NCBI GenBank assembly: GCA_038496445.1
Contig: JALMLS010000074.1
Location: forward strand, 62,001-126,000
Source of the DNA: Trichosphaerium sp. ATCC 40318
Lineage: Eukaryota > Discosea > Flabellinia > Trichosidae
DNA length: 64,000 bases
Reading direction: 5' to 3'
Within the stretch, counting starts at the first letter, position 1; every line of letters starts with the position of its first letter. The translations under genes were made by a program, and so were the position numbers. Shown piece after piece: positions 22,278 to 33,211 of this stretch. Below the pieces are notes generated by a model. That model was given only the letters and a program-made list of their open reading frames with translations, was not told where the DNA came from and made no database searches.

Positions 22278-24296
22278 ATGTATTCACGTGTTACCGCACG
22301 ATACGACTCTCCGCGGGCGCACATGTCTTGTTTTGTACTTATAGCACGCACACTTATTACCTTATCTTTTGCGTCACAAGCATATTGTCTAACGATAACA
22401 GGTCCTTCACCCGCAAGGTACAAAAACAAGAATTTTCCTGTTGGACAAAGAACTTTCATTTAGCACAAATTTTTTTTCAAAATAACTTAAGTGTGCGCTG
22501 AAAACTAAGGAAAACGCTCTGTGGCGCTTTCATTCTGATAATAGGAACTAAATAACTTCTTACGTATGTTACAGAGATTCTTTTAATAGCATGCGAACGT
22601 GGAGTTTTGGAGGCGATGCGTATGAAGACGCAAGACAAAAACTTGGTAAAGGAATTCTTTTTCAAAAACCATGTAAAACTCACTGTAGTTTTAGAAGATG
22701 AAGGCCATACTGTTGATATAATTGATACCATATCCCCACAAACTTTAAGCTCTTCGGATGTATTTATATCAGGTGTTATGGACGATATGAATGAAGAGGA
22801 GATGATTTTGGATTGGGTTTCTCTAGGTAACTTGGTATACATCATGTGCGATAGGGCTGAGCAAAGCTACTGTGATACACTCTTTCCAGGTACTCAGTGA
22901 CTCTATATTGCTATTACAACACGTAACTTAAGACTTCAGACATAACAGCAATCGATATCGAGTTTTGCGATTGTAGCAATGACGCAGACGTACCGCAAAT
23001 CAAAAATAATTATCAGCTGTTTTTACACTGTTAATCTTTTTACCTAGAATGTTTACCTTGTGGTAGAGCATCCTTTGTTTACAAATTATACGGTAAATGA
23101 TCAAATTCCTATTGAAGGGAGAACAGGTACTATTAAAAGCACAAGTTGCACGTGTACTAATTTTTGACTAGTTAGATTTAACATCGACTCGACTAGTTTG
23201 CAATATACGGTCCTTGCTTCTCATGAACAAAATTCAGTCGTTCCTGCGATAATTGAAGTCTCGTGGGATTTAGGTAAAGTTATACTTATTGGAGACGGTG
23301 GTTTTTTCTCAGACGAAATTTTTGGACAAGCTGCAACACAAAACATTTTCATCAATGCTGTTAACAAAGGTGCTCATTAAACAAACAAAAATACGTATCT
23401 CCTCACAATAGACATTAGCACAAGAAATTATATCAGGGCCTCCAACTACTATGGCACCAACTACTGTCCCTCCAACTACGACTGCACCAACTACCATGTC
23501 ACCAACAACAACAGCACCATCAACACTGGCTCCGTTTAACGTACAAGTTGGACTCATTAAGCAAGAACTTATCTTTTAAAATAGCGTGGTTTGGTTGTTG
23601 CTTCTGATATCGTGATTGTGGAAACAACAACTATTGTAGGCAATCTAACAATAATTAATAACAGTAATCTTCAGATCAGTCAAGATACTGTTGTTACAGT
23701 CACAGGTACCGAAAGAAAGACAAAGAATTAAACAAAAAAATCACGTTTTTTGCTAAAAATGTAACAAGGATGTTTGGAAACTGGAAATGGAACTCTTGAA
23801 ATACAATTCGACAATACTATTCCTGATGATGGAGAAGAGCGAGAGTTCATTGAATACATGTGTATTGATTCCACATTTTCAGGTATAAGTGCAGTCACAA
23901 GTGATCAATGCAAGGACATAGGTATTGCCAGCTCAGAATACAGCGCAACAAGTCTTTCTGTTGTATTTTCTGTAAAGGATACTTGCTCTCAGAGCAGTTC
24001 TGGAGGTGGTATCAAATGGTGGGGTGTTTTGTTAATAGTCATTGTGGTAGTTGGGTTGGCTATAGCTTTCGTTGTCACAGTTTACTTTGTCAAGGTACAC
24101 GAGACATTTCGATCGTTTAATTTTATTATTTCAGAAAAATAATGACTAACGTTTTTATTTCAAGCCTTTGCGTGATAGACTGATGCCATTTGAGAAAAGA
24201 GCACGCGCAGTATGAGTGGTTTTATATGTTTTTATTTAATCTGACATTTATCCGTAGCGTCCACGTGAGCTTGATTTAGAAGAAACTGAAATGTAA
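22278..24296 (+). CDS. Type I membrane protein with GATase1-like ectodomain, paralogue A
   Basis: The N-terminus (MYSRVTARYDSPRAHMSCFV, then LIARTLITLSFASQAYC) includes a hydrophobic signal segment. The start at 22278 is supported by alignment with paralogue B; the Met at 22323 is an alternative. Spliced exons then give TWSFGGDAYEDARQKL, DEGHTVDIIDTIS, SSDVFISGVMDD, ILDWVSLGNLVYIMCD and later LGKVILIGDGGFFSDEIF. This order of a Gly-His-Val strand, DVFI strand and GKVxLIGDGxFF resembles DUF4350/GATase1-like domains. A PTT-rich stalk follows (PPTTMAPTTVPPTTTAPTT), then a beta-rich segment (NGTLEIQFDNTIPDDGEERE) with paired Cys. The protein ends with one membrane helix (WWGVLLIVIVVVGLAIAFVV) and a short basic tail (KPLRDRLMPF...). 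The ligand is unknown. About nine exons. Confidence 0.72.
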
Positions 24297-24729
24297 ATTT
24301 CATGTCTTTTGCTGATCTTTCATTTGTTTTCGAACACAGAAAGGACTCATCATTCTCGTCGCACAAACTCATGAGTGTAAAATCTTTTAACAGTGTAATA
24401 AATAAAACTTTCGAGTACTTTAATAGTTTGGGCCACTAAAGGATCCAGGAATTTTGTCCAACCTTTTTTTTTGAACTTTTTCGAACTTTTACCGTCCACG
24501 ACGGACGAACTAACCTACAAGCAATACCATCATATCACTTTTCTTCCCTGCTTTAAGCCAGATTCCGAAAGGAGCTCCTCGAAACAAGACCGAAATGGAC
24601 TTGACAACGAAAATAGAATTTCTTTTCTTTTTGTTCCGCAAGTATTTGAATAAGCTGTACGTCAAAAAAGCCTGTAGATATTTTGCAATTACAAAATTGA
24701 CGAATTACTGCCAGCAAGCCTGAAAATAA
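24297..24729. other. Spacer between tandem paralogues
   Basis: About 433 bases. No gene is supported; short frames at 24471-24653 show no recognisable motif. The 3' end and poly-A site of paralogue A (AATAAA near 24400) and the promoter of paralogue B must lie here. Confidence 0.45.
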
Positions 24730-26966
24730 ATGTATACTACCTGCAACGCAGTAAGAACCAACAATAGCACATATGTGGCTTGTTTTGTGCAGTTTGGAAT
24801 CACATTGGTGGTATTGGCTGCTATTACACCACAAGCGTTAAGTATACGCGTAGCAGGGCCTGCTGAAGGAAGGTACTTTCCCTTAAAAGGCAACTCAGTC
24901 TTAAAATGTTTGATCGCCAATAATACGTTTGTTTTATGCGAAAAATACATTGCAGTGCGCTAGGTGCATTTTTGGTTCATAAACAATCGTTTTGAGAAAT
25001 ATCACTTACCACAAAGTTGTAGGGATCCGTACCAGGGTAGGGGGTTTGCAGCCACGTGGTCTTTCGGCGGTACAGCGTACGAAGAAGCAAGACAACAAAG
25101 TAAGAAAATGTGAACGAAGTTCGAAAAAAAAAAACCCACATGCTCAGCCTAGTTAGTCAACTCGTTATTTTTCGCTCTGGAAGCACTTTAATTTGTGTCG
25201 TAGTATCCATTAGAGCACTTTTTACGAGAACAATATATGACGAAATAACGAGTTGACTAACTTGACTGAAACGGACAAATATCTTTTTATTATTGTAGTA
25301 ATCGATATTGGCCATGAAGTTAGTCTATCCAACACTATAACAGCTGGGTTTTTAACTGGAAAAGATGTATTTATAACAGGTTGTATGAATGAAACAGGTG
25401 GAGAGAGGGATGTTATTTTGGATTGGGTATATGAAGGTAACTTAGCATATATCATGTGCGATGAGGCAGATCAAAGTTATTGTGATAAACTCTTTCCAGG
25501 TATGACACGTGACGCTTCCTATTGTTAATTGATGTTGGGAATTGTTTTTTGTCTCACAGTACTTAGATATACGTGCATTCAATTGTGATAGCAGCTGTAA
25601 CGATGAAGAAGAAGTACAAACTTTTCGTTTTTCTAATACAGATTTCACTAAAGATTGTCTTTAACGTTGCTTTTTAAGGTGTATATTGCTGTGAATGATC
25701 ATCCATTATTTCAAACTTTTACAATAGGAGACGATGTTCCTATAGAAGGATTGTTAGGTAGGTCACGTGAGCTTCATTACTTGTACTAACTTAAACCAAG
25801 TCGCGTTTTCTATAAACCCTTCAACAAACTTAACACATCAGGTGCTTGCGTATCACAATAGTCAAGGTTTAGACACTCCTGCAATAATTGAAATCACATG
25901 GGGCATGGGGAAAATATTGCTTATTGGCGACGGAGGTCTGTTCTCAAATTCTCTCTTTCTAGATTTCCAAATAACACAGAGAGTATTCAATAACTCTATT
26001 GAAAACGGTAAAATATCAATCCTAAAGTTCTTCTCTCACAAGCGACATTAGCGCAAGAAATTATATCAGGGCCTCCTACTACTATGGCACCAACTACTGT
26101 CCCTCCAACTAATGCGCCAACAACAACTTCACCAAGTACAGCAGCTCCAACTACTGTCCCTCCAACCACGAATACACCAACAACAATTCCGCCATCTACA
26201 ATAGCTCCAATGGTACGTTTTTAAATTCTAGTTTAACAACTAAACACAAAACTCAGCCCGGATTGGTAGTCGATTTTGATCTTGTATTGGTTAAAGCAAC
26301 AACTATTGATGGTGATCTAATATTGATCAACAACAGTACTCTTCAAATCAATCAAGATACTGTTGTTACAGTTACAGGTACCAAAAGAAAGACAAAGAAT
26401 TAAACAAAGAATCACGTGTTTGCTAAAAAGTAACAAGGATGCTTGGAAAGTGGAAATGGAACTCTTGAAATACAATTTAACAATACTATTCCAATTGACG
26501 GTGAAGAAAGAGAATTTGTACAATATGCATGTATTGCGTCTACATTCTCAAGTATAAGTGCAACTTCAAGTGATAAGTGTAAGGACATTACTATCGCCAA
26601 CTCAAAATACAGTGCAACAAGTCTTTCCGTTGTATTTTCTGTAAAAGATACTTGCTCTCAGAGCAGTTCTGGAGGTGGTATCATATGGTGGGGTGTAAAA
26701 ATTGAATGGTGGATGATTCTATCGACAGTAGTAGGAATCTTTGTAGCCTTGGTAGTAGTTTTCATCGTAACTGTTTTGTTTGTTCAGGTACGTATACCAC
26801 TGTATGTCCAAAAAAACTCTTAATATTGATTTCTAGCCTTTGCGTGATCGATTGATGCCATACAGTAGAGGTGCACGCAAGGTATGTGCCGATGTAGTTA
26901 CATAGAAATGTTTTCTAACTCATTTTATAGCGTCGTGGGGTTGATTTAGAAACCGCTTACAATTAA
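24730..26966 (+). CDS. Type I membrane protein with GATase1-like ectodomain, paralogue B
   Basis: This is a tandem duplicate of the preceding gene with the same exon plan. It starts MYTTCNAVRTNNSTYVACFV followed by a hydrophobic signal segment. The ectodomain reads ATWSFGGTAYEEARQQ, DIGHEVSLSNTITAGF, GKDVFITGCMNETGG, ILDWVYEGNLAYIMCDEADQ and GMGKILLIGDGGLFSNSLF. The Pro/Thr stalk (26080-26215) is longer than in A. The beta-rich segment NGTLEIQFNNTIPIDGEERE is almost identical to A, as is CSQSSSGGG. The membrane-proximal exon is extended by WWGVKIEWWMILSTVVGIFV, and the tail is PLRDRLMPYSRGARK. Coding similarity is highest in the stalk and C-terminal exons, while introns differ. One intron carries a hairpin (25151-25262). 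Confidence 0.72.
25151..25262. repeat. Inverted repeat inside an intron of paralogue B
   Basis: The left arm (25151-25174, AGTTAGTCAACTCGTTATTT then TTCG) is the reverse complement of the right arm (25241-25262), apart from a two-base bulge. The loop is 66 nt. The element lies within the intron between the exons ending EEARQQ and starting IDIGHE, and paralogue A has no counterpart. It could be a MITE-like remnant or an RNA hairpin affecting splicing. Confidence 0.8.
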
Positions 26967-27249
26967 CTTGTAAGGTTTTTTTTTTTGTTATTTAATAAAT
27001 ATCTTGTATTGTACTCCTACGCAATGTTGATTGTTCCATTGTACTAAACCACGAACTGCTGTACATTGTAGCGTATTTTTCTTGTGGTAATAGCAATCCA
27101 GGATTCAGAACTCTTCTTCACATTTTCAGGTTTGGGTACTATCACGTGCTTTTACACCATAAGACATGTTGATGGATATTCTATTGTGTTGTTATAACAC
27201 ACTAATAAACAACTTCTTAACCAACCTACGAAATCACGTGGAAATCCAG
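26967..27249. other. Spacer before the glycosyltransferase
   Basis: About 283 bases with two CACGTG sites (about 27143 and 27234) and an AATAAA at about 26994 that may serve paralogue B. No gene is seen. Confidence 0.4.
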
Positions 27250-28886
27250 ATGAACAACGTGACCAAAACTAATAGTGATAGTCAACGTTTTTCGTCGTTT
27301 TTTTTTTGTATCTTTTTGTACCTGTCAACGTAAGCAATTCGTGAAGGTAGCGTTAGCGATAAACCTAGCACTATGAAAGCGTAAGTGTATAAATAATCAC
27401 CAGTTATCTCTAATTTTGCTCGAAGTACCACGGAACATACAGATACGCCTAAAGTACAATACTTCACTTGTTTGACTATTTATCGTTTGTTTCTTATTTA
27501 TTTTAAGGACCGGCCCGGATTAAACAAATTCTTTATTGTCTTTGTGTTCCTTGTTGTGGTGGTACTTGGTTATGTACTCTTATTTGAAAAGAGATTGGAA
27601 CACAGGGTTGTTTTTTTCTCGGTTAAACAAGATGATTCTACGGACAATACACCGTCTTTTATTTCTGATGTTTTTAAGTCAGAGGCACCGTCGAGAGCAC
27701 CAATAGCTACAGTATCAAATGAACCTAGAAAATCATCAAATCGCGTTGCAGTAATTGCTTATGATCTAAGAGTTCCTGCTCCTCTTTATCCACTTGAAAA
27801 TTATAGTGCGATTATTTATGATCAATATCAACAACTTACTTCGTATATAAATCAAATGTATGTGTATAAACATGGTTATACATACAAGTACTATAGTGGT
27901 AAAAAGGGTTGTATTCATAAAAACTTTCCTGATCTAAAGAGAAAGAACTTTTGGTGCAAAGTGATTGCAATGATGAAAGCGGCAAGGTAAACCCTTTTTT
28001 GGAATTCTGAAAATTTTTTCGAAAAAAGTCACGTGCCTATCACGTTTTTGATGTTTTTGTAATTTGATTATATTAGGGAACTTGATGTTGACTGGGTGTT
28101 GTATTTGGACTCAGATACGTTCGTAGCAAATAACACAATCGAGTTACCTTGGATGATGGATTATTTAAATGAAAATGAATTACTTGGAAAGTTTAACGAC
28201 AGTAATGTTTGGGATAGTTGGAAGCCACATAAATTTGATCTAGATAAATTAGTCCTTTCTGTTGGTGCAACTTGGAGGTTTCCAGAGAAACTTATAAACG
28301 CTGGTGTACTTGCTATGCGATTAAACAAAAATCTCTTGTGTGATTCAAAAGGAAATTATTGCAAAGAAAAAGGTATGTCAGTCGCTCCGTTCTTGAAAGA
28401 CTCGTTGCTCACTCTTTGTAAAGTAGTTGATAAATGTGAAATGTGTGCTATTCAAATACTTAATTATTGGTGGGATTGCGCTGGAGCGAGTAATGCTGGA
28501 GAAGATGATGATCAAGATGGCTTCAGAGATTTTGTTCTCGGTGACCCTATTTGGAAACATCATGTTGCTATTTCAAAAGCAGACACAATGAATCATAGAA
28601 GTACGTATGGATTCGATTATATAGAGCATTGGACAGGAGCTATACGAAGAGGTAAACGAAAGACATAAAACACGAGATATACACGTGTTATACTTAAAAG
28701 AAAAAAGTTGCTAATATTTTAATCTAAGCGCGAATGCCTCGTTATAGAGAACATTTAGGAACACTCACAGAAGAGATTAAAAATTACCCTGAGACGCGCT
28801 GGTCTCGATGCGTTAATATAACGAAGTGGGGATACGATGATGACCAAGTGATACCTTGGTGTTCAAGTAGAGAAAAAATAAATTAA
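27250..28886 (+). CDS. Type II membrane GT-A-like glycosyltransferase
   Basis: The catalytic body is clear. After a membrane anchor (FFIVFVFLVVVVLGYVLLFE) and a Ser/Pro stem comes a GT-A-type domain. It contains VAVIAYDLRVPAPLYPLEN, KNFWCKVIAMMKAAR, then DVDWVLYLDSDTFVANNTIE with the DxD motif LDSD for metal and nucleotide-sugar binding. Further conserved features are NAGVLAMRLNK and a Cys-rich loop (CDSKGNYCKEKG). The end is HHVAISKADTMNH, YIEHWTG and a last exon MPRYREHLGTL. It resembles GT34/GT77-like nucleotide-sugar transferases of the Golgi. The 5' end is uncertain: an ATG at 27250 with a GTATCT donor near 27308 and an acceptor near 27442 gives an in-frame start, but other joins are possible. 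Confidence 0.7.
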
Positions 28887-29315
28887 AGATTTTACATTGT
28901 ACTCGGTACTTGAAAAACACAACCTTCACTAAACTGCTATAACCTAGCGGTGTACCTAAATGATACAGTCACTTCCTTTTATTTTATATCAAGGTCAACA
29001 AAATTGCAGCGTCGCTAAGGAGTACCTTGTAATCTCAAAAATTTCAGTATTTTAGACTGCAAATAAAAGTACGATCGTATCAAAACTTGTGAACAGTGTC
29101 ATTATAACATTCGCGTTTGTATCAGGCCAAAATGAGTTTTTGTTAATTGCAATAAAATTAGGATGACATACAGTTGTAGAGCTTGAACGAAATTCGACCT
29201 GCTTACTGACGTGGGTAATGGTGGGACCGTTAAAGCAGTGTGAAAAACGTTGACATTTAATAGAAACAATGTGACAATTTTCTTCTCCTGTTCGAGTGTT
29301 ACCTACGCCGTTGCT
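28887..29315. other. Spacer between same-strand genes
   Basis: About 430 bases, AT-rich, without a supported gene. No RNA gene or repeat is recognised. Confidence 0.5.
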
Positions 29316-30700
29316 ATGTTTCTTAGATCGTACGCTTCTGTTCGTAGGTGTCCAGTACGTCTGTTCATAATTTGCGAGTTTATTAACAAAAACGCTAGAA
29401 AACTACGCCCCGCGCGTTTTCTGTGCGACGTAGATCATATACGAACCAAACAGACGCTTTAGAAGTAGATATCCCAGAAGTCGGCGAACACGCTGATAAC
29501 GCCAATATTCCGTGTCTAGACGCGTTTATTCAGCAGGAAAACAACGATTTTGTATCAACAGGTAACAAAACCAAGTCATCCAGCTATAAATCGCTGAAAT
29601 ACGTACTAGAGAGTGCTAAACCCAAAATAACCTACCCTCTATTCACGCCAAAATACATTGCTCAACTTAACGCAGAAACGCTTGCGGTTAGTTACGAAAA
29701 TGCGTTTACAGCGATACAAGACATTGAAGCTAAAGGAGACATACCACCTTATACATTATATGAAAGACTACTCTGCTCAGCGCCTACATACGAAACGGCA
29801 AAGGATGTGTTAAGAGAGCTAGAAAATAGAGGATACACAGCGTCATATCACGCACAGGTGACGTTAGCTAAGAAGTGTTGTATAGAGCAAAAAGTAGAAG
29901 AAGCAGAAGTATGGTTGAAAGAATTTGAGTCTTCTCAACAAAACCAGTTCGCACATTATCACATGTTTATTGATATGTATGCTAAGATTGGTGATAAGTA
30001 TAAGATGTCTGAATGTTATCAAAAGTCTAAGAGTTGCCCTGGGTTCCTTGATAGTGCTATAATAGCGTATATTAATGGATTAGATCTTAGTCACGCTTAT
30101 AGTGTTGCTAAACGTGATACAAAAGGGAAAAAACATTATAAGGCATTTAAGTCTCTTGTAGTTAAGTTTATCGAAGCAGATGATATTGAAACAGCTGAGA
30201 GTATTATTAATAAGCTATTAAAAGAGCAAGTAGCTTCTGGATGGGTATATACAAAGTTGATGAAGTACTATGCAGAGGAGAGTAAATCTTATGATAAAAT
30301 TATTAAATTGTATCACAAGATGTCTCGTGCTGGTCTATGGATATTTCATGAAGACACAAGGTATATAAAAAAGAGTATTAAAAATATAGAAGATATAAGT
30401 CTATTGGAGGTTGATCCTAAGTATGAAGGTCTTGATGATAATGGGAAGAGAGAAAGGTGTAAGGAAACTATGATGGCTTATTTTGTTCAATGTAGAAGAC
30501 TTCATATCAGATTGAAAAATAAGCAGAAGAGAAATATAGATAAAGTTAAACATAGTATACAAGACGATGTTGATAAAAAACAAACTGAGGAAACAAAAGA
30601 GGAAACAAATGAAGAAACAAATGAAGAAACAAAAGAGGAAACAAATGAGGAAACAAAAGAAGAAACAAAAGAGGAAACAAATAAGGAAACAAATACATAA
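29316..30700 (+). CDS. PPR/TPR-like helical-repeat protein, probably mitochondrial
   Basis: A short first exon encodes MFLRSYASVRRCP, with a GTACGT donor near 29355. After one intron a long exon begins KTTPRAFSVRRRSYTNQ; together they form a basic, Arg/Ser-rich N-terminus typical of mitochondrial import. The body consists of helix pairs spaced about 35 residues: PPYTLYERLLCSAPTYETAK, DVLRELENRGYTASYHAQVT, LAKKCCIEQKVEEAEVWLKE and HYHMFIDMYAKIGDKYKMSE. These fit degenerate pentatricopeptide or TPR repeats that bind organellar RNA, although the exact PPR code is not recognised. The C-terminus ends in a Lys/Glu/Asn/Thr repeat tail. The start was chosen because the exon 1 donor leaves the correct phase. 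Confidence 0.72.
30586..30699 (+). repeat. 15-nt tandem repeat encoding EETKE/EETNE
   Basis: About seven to eight units of GAGGAAACAAAAGAG or GAAGAAACAAATGAG type encode the C-terminal tail of the PPR-like protein. The units keep the frame and end at the stop. This is a typical length-variable microsatellite-like tail. Confidence 0.85.
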
Positions 30701-31915
30701 AAAGTACACTCAAATGACAAAAGCAAACTGTACAAGACGTAACTCACTATACATTTCTTTATGAAAAAATTGTTGATTGAATGATAGAATAAAAAGTAAC
30801 ATTAAACTTACCTCATCTTACTACTTCGCTAGATATATTGATCATATCGTTGCCTGTCAGTAAAATGAAAGGCGGCAATAGCAATTGTCGCTACAAAGAT
30901 TGAGCTCATTGATTTGCTGCCGTTGAAGGAACACAAATCGCTGTGTTTCAAAATTAAACCAAGTCAATCCTTTTAACACAGATGATCCCTTTGTGCTTTT
31001 TACAGCCTACACTGTAACCACCACAGTTAATAGGAAAGATAGAAACAAATATACGAATGGTTTCTTCACTGGTGTAGGTGATGCAGCTTTTGATTTTGTA
31101 ACGCTTAGGACAATGTCACTCCACGTGATTTCCAACATATCAAAGCCAACAGTTTTCTAACACAAAATGGTTTATTTTGTGCGGTACTACACAAATCCTG
31201 GCGGTTTACTTTGGCTAAAAAAAAAAAAAAGGATATTTGTCACGTGCTCGTAAAACACTATAGAAACCTACGGGCAGCACTTTGTGTGCGTAGTATTGCC
31301 AGATTGTCTACCTTAGAGACCTACTAATGGTTTTTAATAATAACCCACGAACGCTATCAAAGTTGTATGTGTGTTCTTACCAATCACTAACTACAGAGAG
31401 GATGGATACACTGGCTAGGTTCTCGCGACAAAGTTAAGTTTTTGACGACGAAAATCGTAAAAAAAGGAGTACGAGCTTCGTTTACTATTTGTGACAATTT
31501 TAAACAATAAGCAACTGGGTGGCCACGTATCACAGTAGCGCGCCCGATCCACAAAAAACCTCTTGTATAATATTCTTTGCGGTATCGCAATATTTTACAT
31601 ACCCCTTTATTACCCAACAGGTATACTACCAGTTCGTGTGCCTTTTCGGAAATTCAGAATTTTATTTGTACAAAAGATTGCACCCACCTGAACTGTCCTT
31701 CGTTAGTAGGGATGTTTAGATATCTACATAATCTTGACAAGTATAATATTTTAAACCACGTTTTCAAAACCCACTTCGTATGGTACAGCGTGGTATACTA
31801 TACCATATGAAGGTCCTTATTTTCTTATTTCACAATATCTAAACATCTCTAATGGCCGTGTCGTAGGTACAGACCTGAAATGTACGCCTTAGTAAAGGTG
31901 AATCAATTGGGCACG
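30701..31915. other. Long intergenic region with nested inverted repeat
   Basis: About 1.2 kb without a supported gene. CACGTG sites occur at about 31122 and 31241. Arms TAGGGATGTTTAGATAT (31707-31723) and its near-complement (31835-31851, one mismatch) enclose a second imperfect pair around CTTCGTATGGTACAG and CTATACCATATGAAG. A poly-A run lies near 31217. The region could hold a non-coding RNA or a decayed small transposon. Confidence 0.45.
31707..31851. repeat. Nested imperfect inverted repeat
   Basis: Two nested pairs of complementary arms are visible. The outer pair is 17 nt with one mismatch (31707-31723 with 31835-31851). The inner pair is about 15 nt with two mismatches, near 31767 and 31793. 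The spacers between arms are unequal (about 45 and 25 nt), so it is not a simple palindrome. It ends about 65 bases before the start of the next gene. Confidence 0.65.
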
Positions 31916-32965
31916 ATGCTTCGTATTGTTTTATTATTGAGCGCTATGTTCATTCTAGCTGTTGACAGCAATGTGAAAGCCGTCAAAGAAGAGTTCCCTG
32001 GGGTATGACAAATTTATAATGACAATTAACTCATTACTATAGGTACCAGAACAGTTCAGAGTAGACTATCACCAGTTTGCTGACAATTGGCTTACTTCCA
32101 CTGGAACACTTGTACTGGATAACACAAACAAACGCTATGCTGGTAACGTGGTAAGTATGACCAGTTAACAAATCTTTTTGCACGTGGCTGTATGAAACAG
32201 TTTCTTGTTCTACGCTAAAATGATAATTTGTTTTAAACAGTTAATGTTGGCTCTTTTGCAACATTCCTTTAAATTCTTTGTAGCCCTTCAATGGTAATCG
32301 TTGTTTAATTCTAATGTAATTTGTTAAGACTGTTTATAATCCAGCAACAAATACCTGGAGTATAACTGAGAATGTTTGTAATGCGGATACATCTAATTAT
32401 TTTGTATCATGCCCTACTGGTGAAGGTGCTATACTTTATCTTGTTACTACGTTCATTAATTATATTAATTTTAGGCAAATGCGAACCTTGTGTTAAACAG
32501 AGATGTGACGCAAGTGACTTTCTTAAATTATTCCAACCCTTAACACCTACGTATGTTGGGGTTTTTTTCACCTACATTCATTCTAATCATTTTTCAGCTT
32601 TAATGGTGAAACAGTATTCTATGGCAAGAAAGTGAACGCTTGGCGCGTATCAGCGTCTGGAATAGGAGCTACATATTACTATTCAGGGTCAGGCAGTAAG
32701 TTCCCAAGCTATATTAACTTATTATTTTACAAATCAGTGTTTTGTAGTGATTTTTCTAACTAACTTATCTTTAGGCGATGCGATATTTGTAGGTATTGGT
32801 GGTATAGCATCCGAGATTGACATGTTATTTACATCCTTCCAAAGTGGTCCTCTTGATGATAGCTACTGGAACACGCCCTCTATGTGCACCGGCGAAGAGA
32901 CTGTTGAGGAAGGCAACGTGAATCATGATGAAGAACTTGAATACGACCCAACACTTTTCTTGTAG
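31916..32965 (+). CDS. Secreted Cys-containing protein, unknown family
   Basis: The start MLRIVLLLSAMFILAVDSNV gives a clean signal peptide; an upstream in-frame Met near 31880 would bury it, so 31916 is preferred. Spliced exons then read PEQFRVDYHQFADNWLTSTG, TLVLDNTNKRYAGNV, TVYNPATNTWSITENVCNAD, GKCEPCVKQRCDASDFLKLF, NGETVFYGKKVNAWRVSASG and DAIFVGIGGIASEIDMLFTS, ending in an acidic tail EELEYDPTLFL. Paired Cys residues and the beta-rich pattern suggest a disulfide-bonded extracellular domain reminiscent of small lipid- or sugar-binding folds such as ependymin-like proteins, but no signature is certain. About six exons. Confidence 0.65.
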
Positions 32966-33211
32966 ATTTTTAGTCGCAAGAAAGACTTATAGCTAAGAGC
33001 GCATTGCTGTTAAATAACGACTTAAAATTTGTTTTTATCAATGACTTCGTTGACACATTAAAAGAAAGTGAAACAAAAACGCCACGTGATTTAAAAAAAG
33101 GGTAAAAAAAGTTGCTTAAACTACTACGTAAAGTAGGACTAACAAATCATGCAGAACAATATGTTGGTTTAGAAAATTGTTATTTAATGAGTGTACAATA
33201 GTTACATGAGC
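32966..33211. other. Spacer between convergent genes
   Basis: About 246 bases. It contains one CACGTG near 33083 and presumably both 3' UTRs. No gene is seen. Confidence 0.45.

Noticed and set aside
30401-30747. Minus-strand ORFs made of CFLICFLFC and SFVSSFVSS repeats
   Set aside because: Shadows of the 15-nt repeat that encodes the C-terminal tail of the PPR-like protein.
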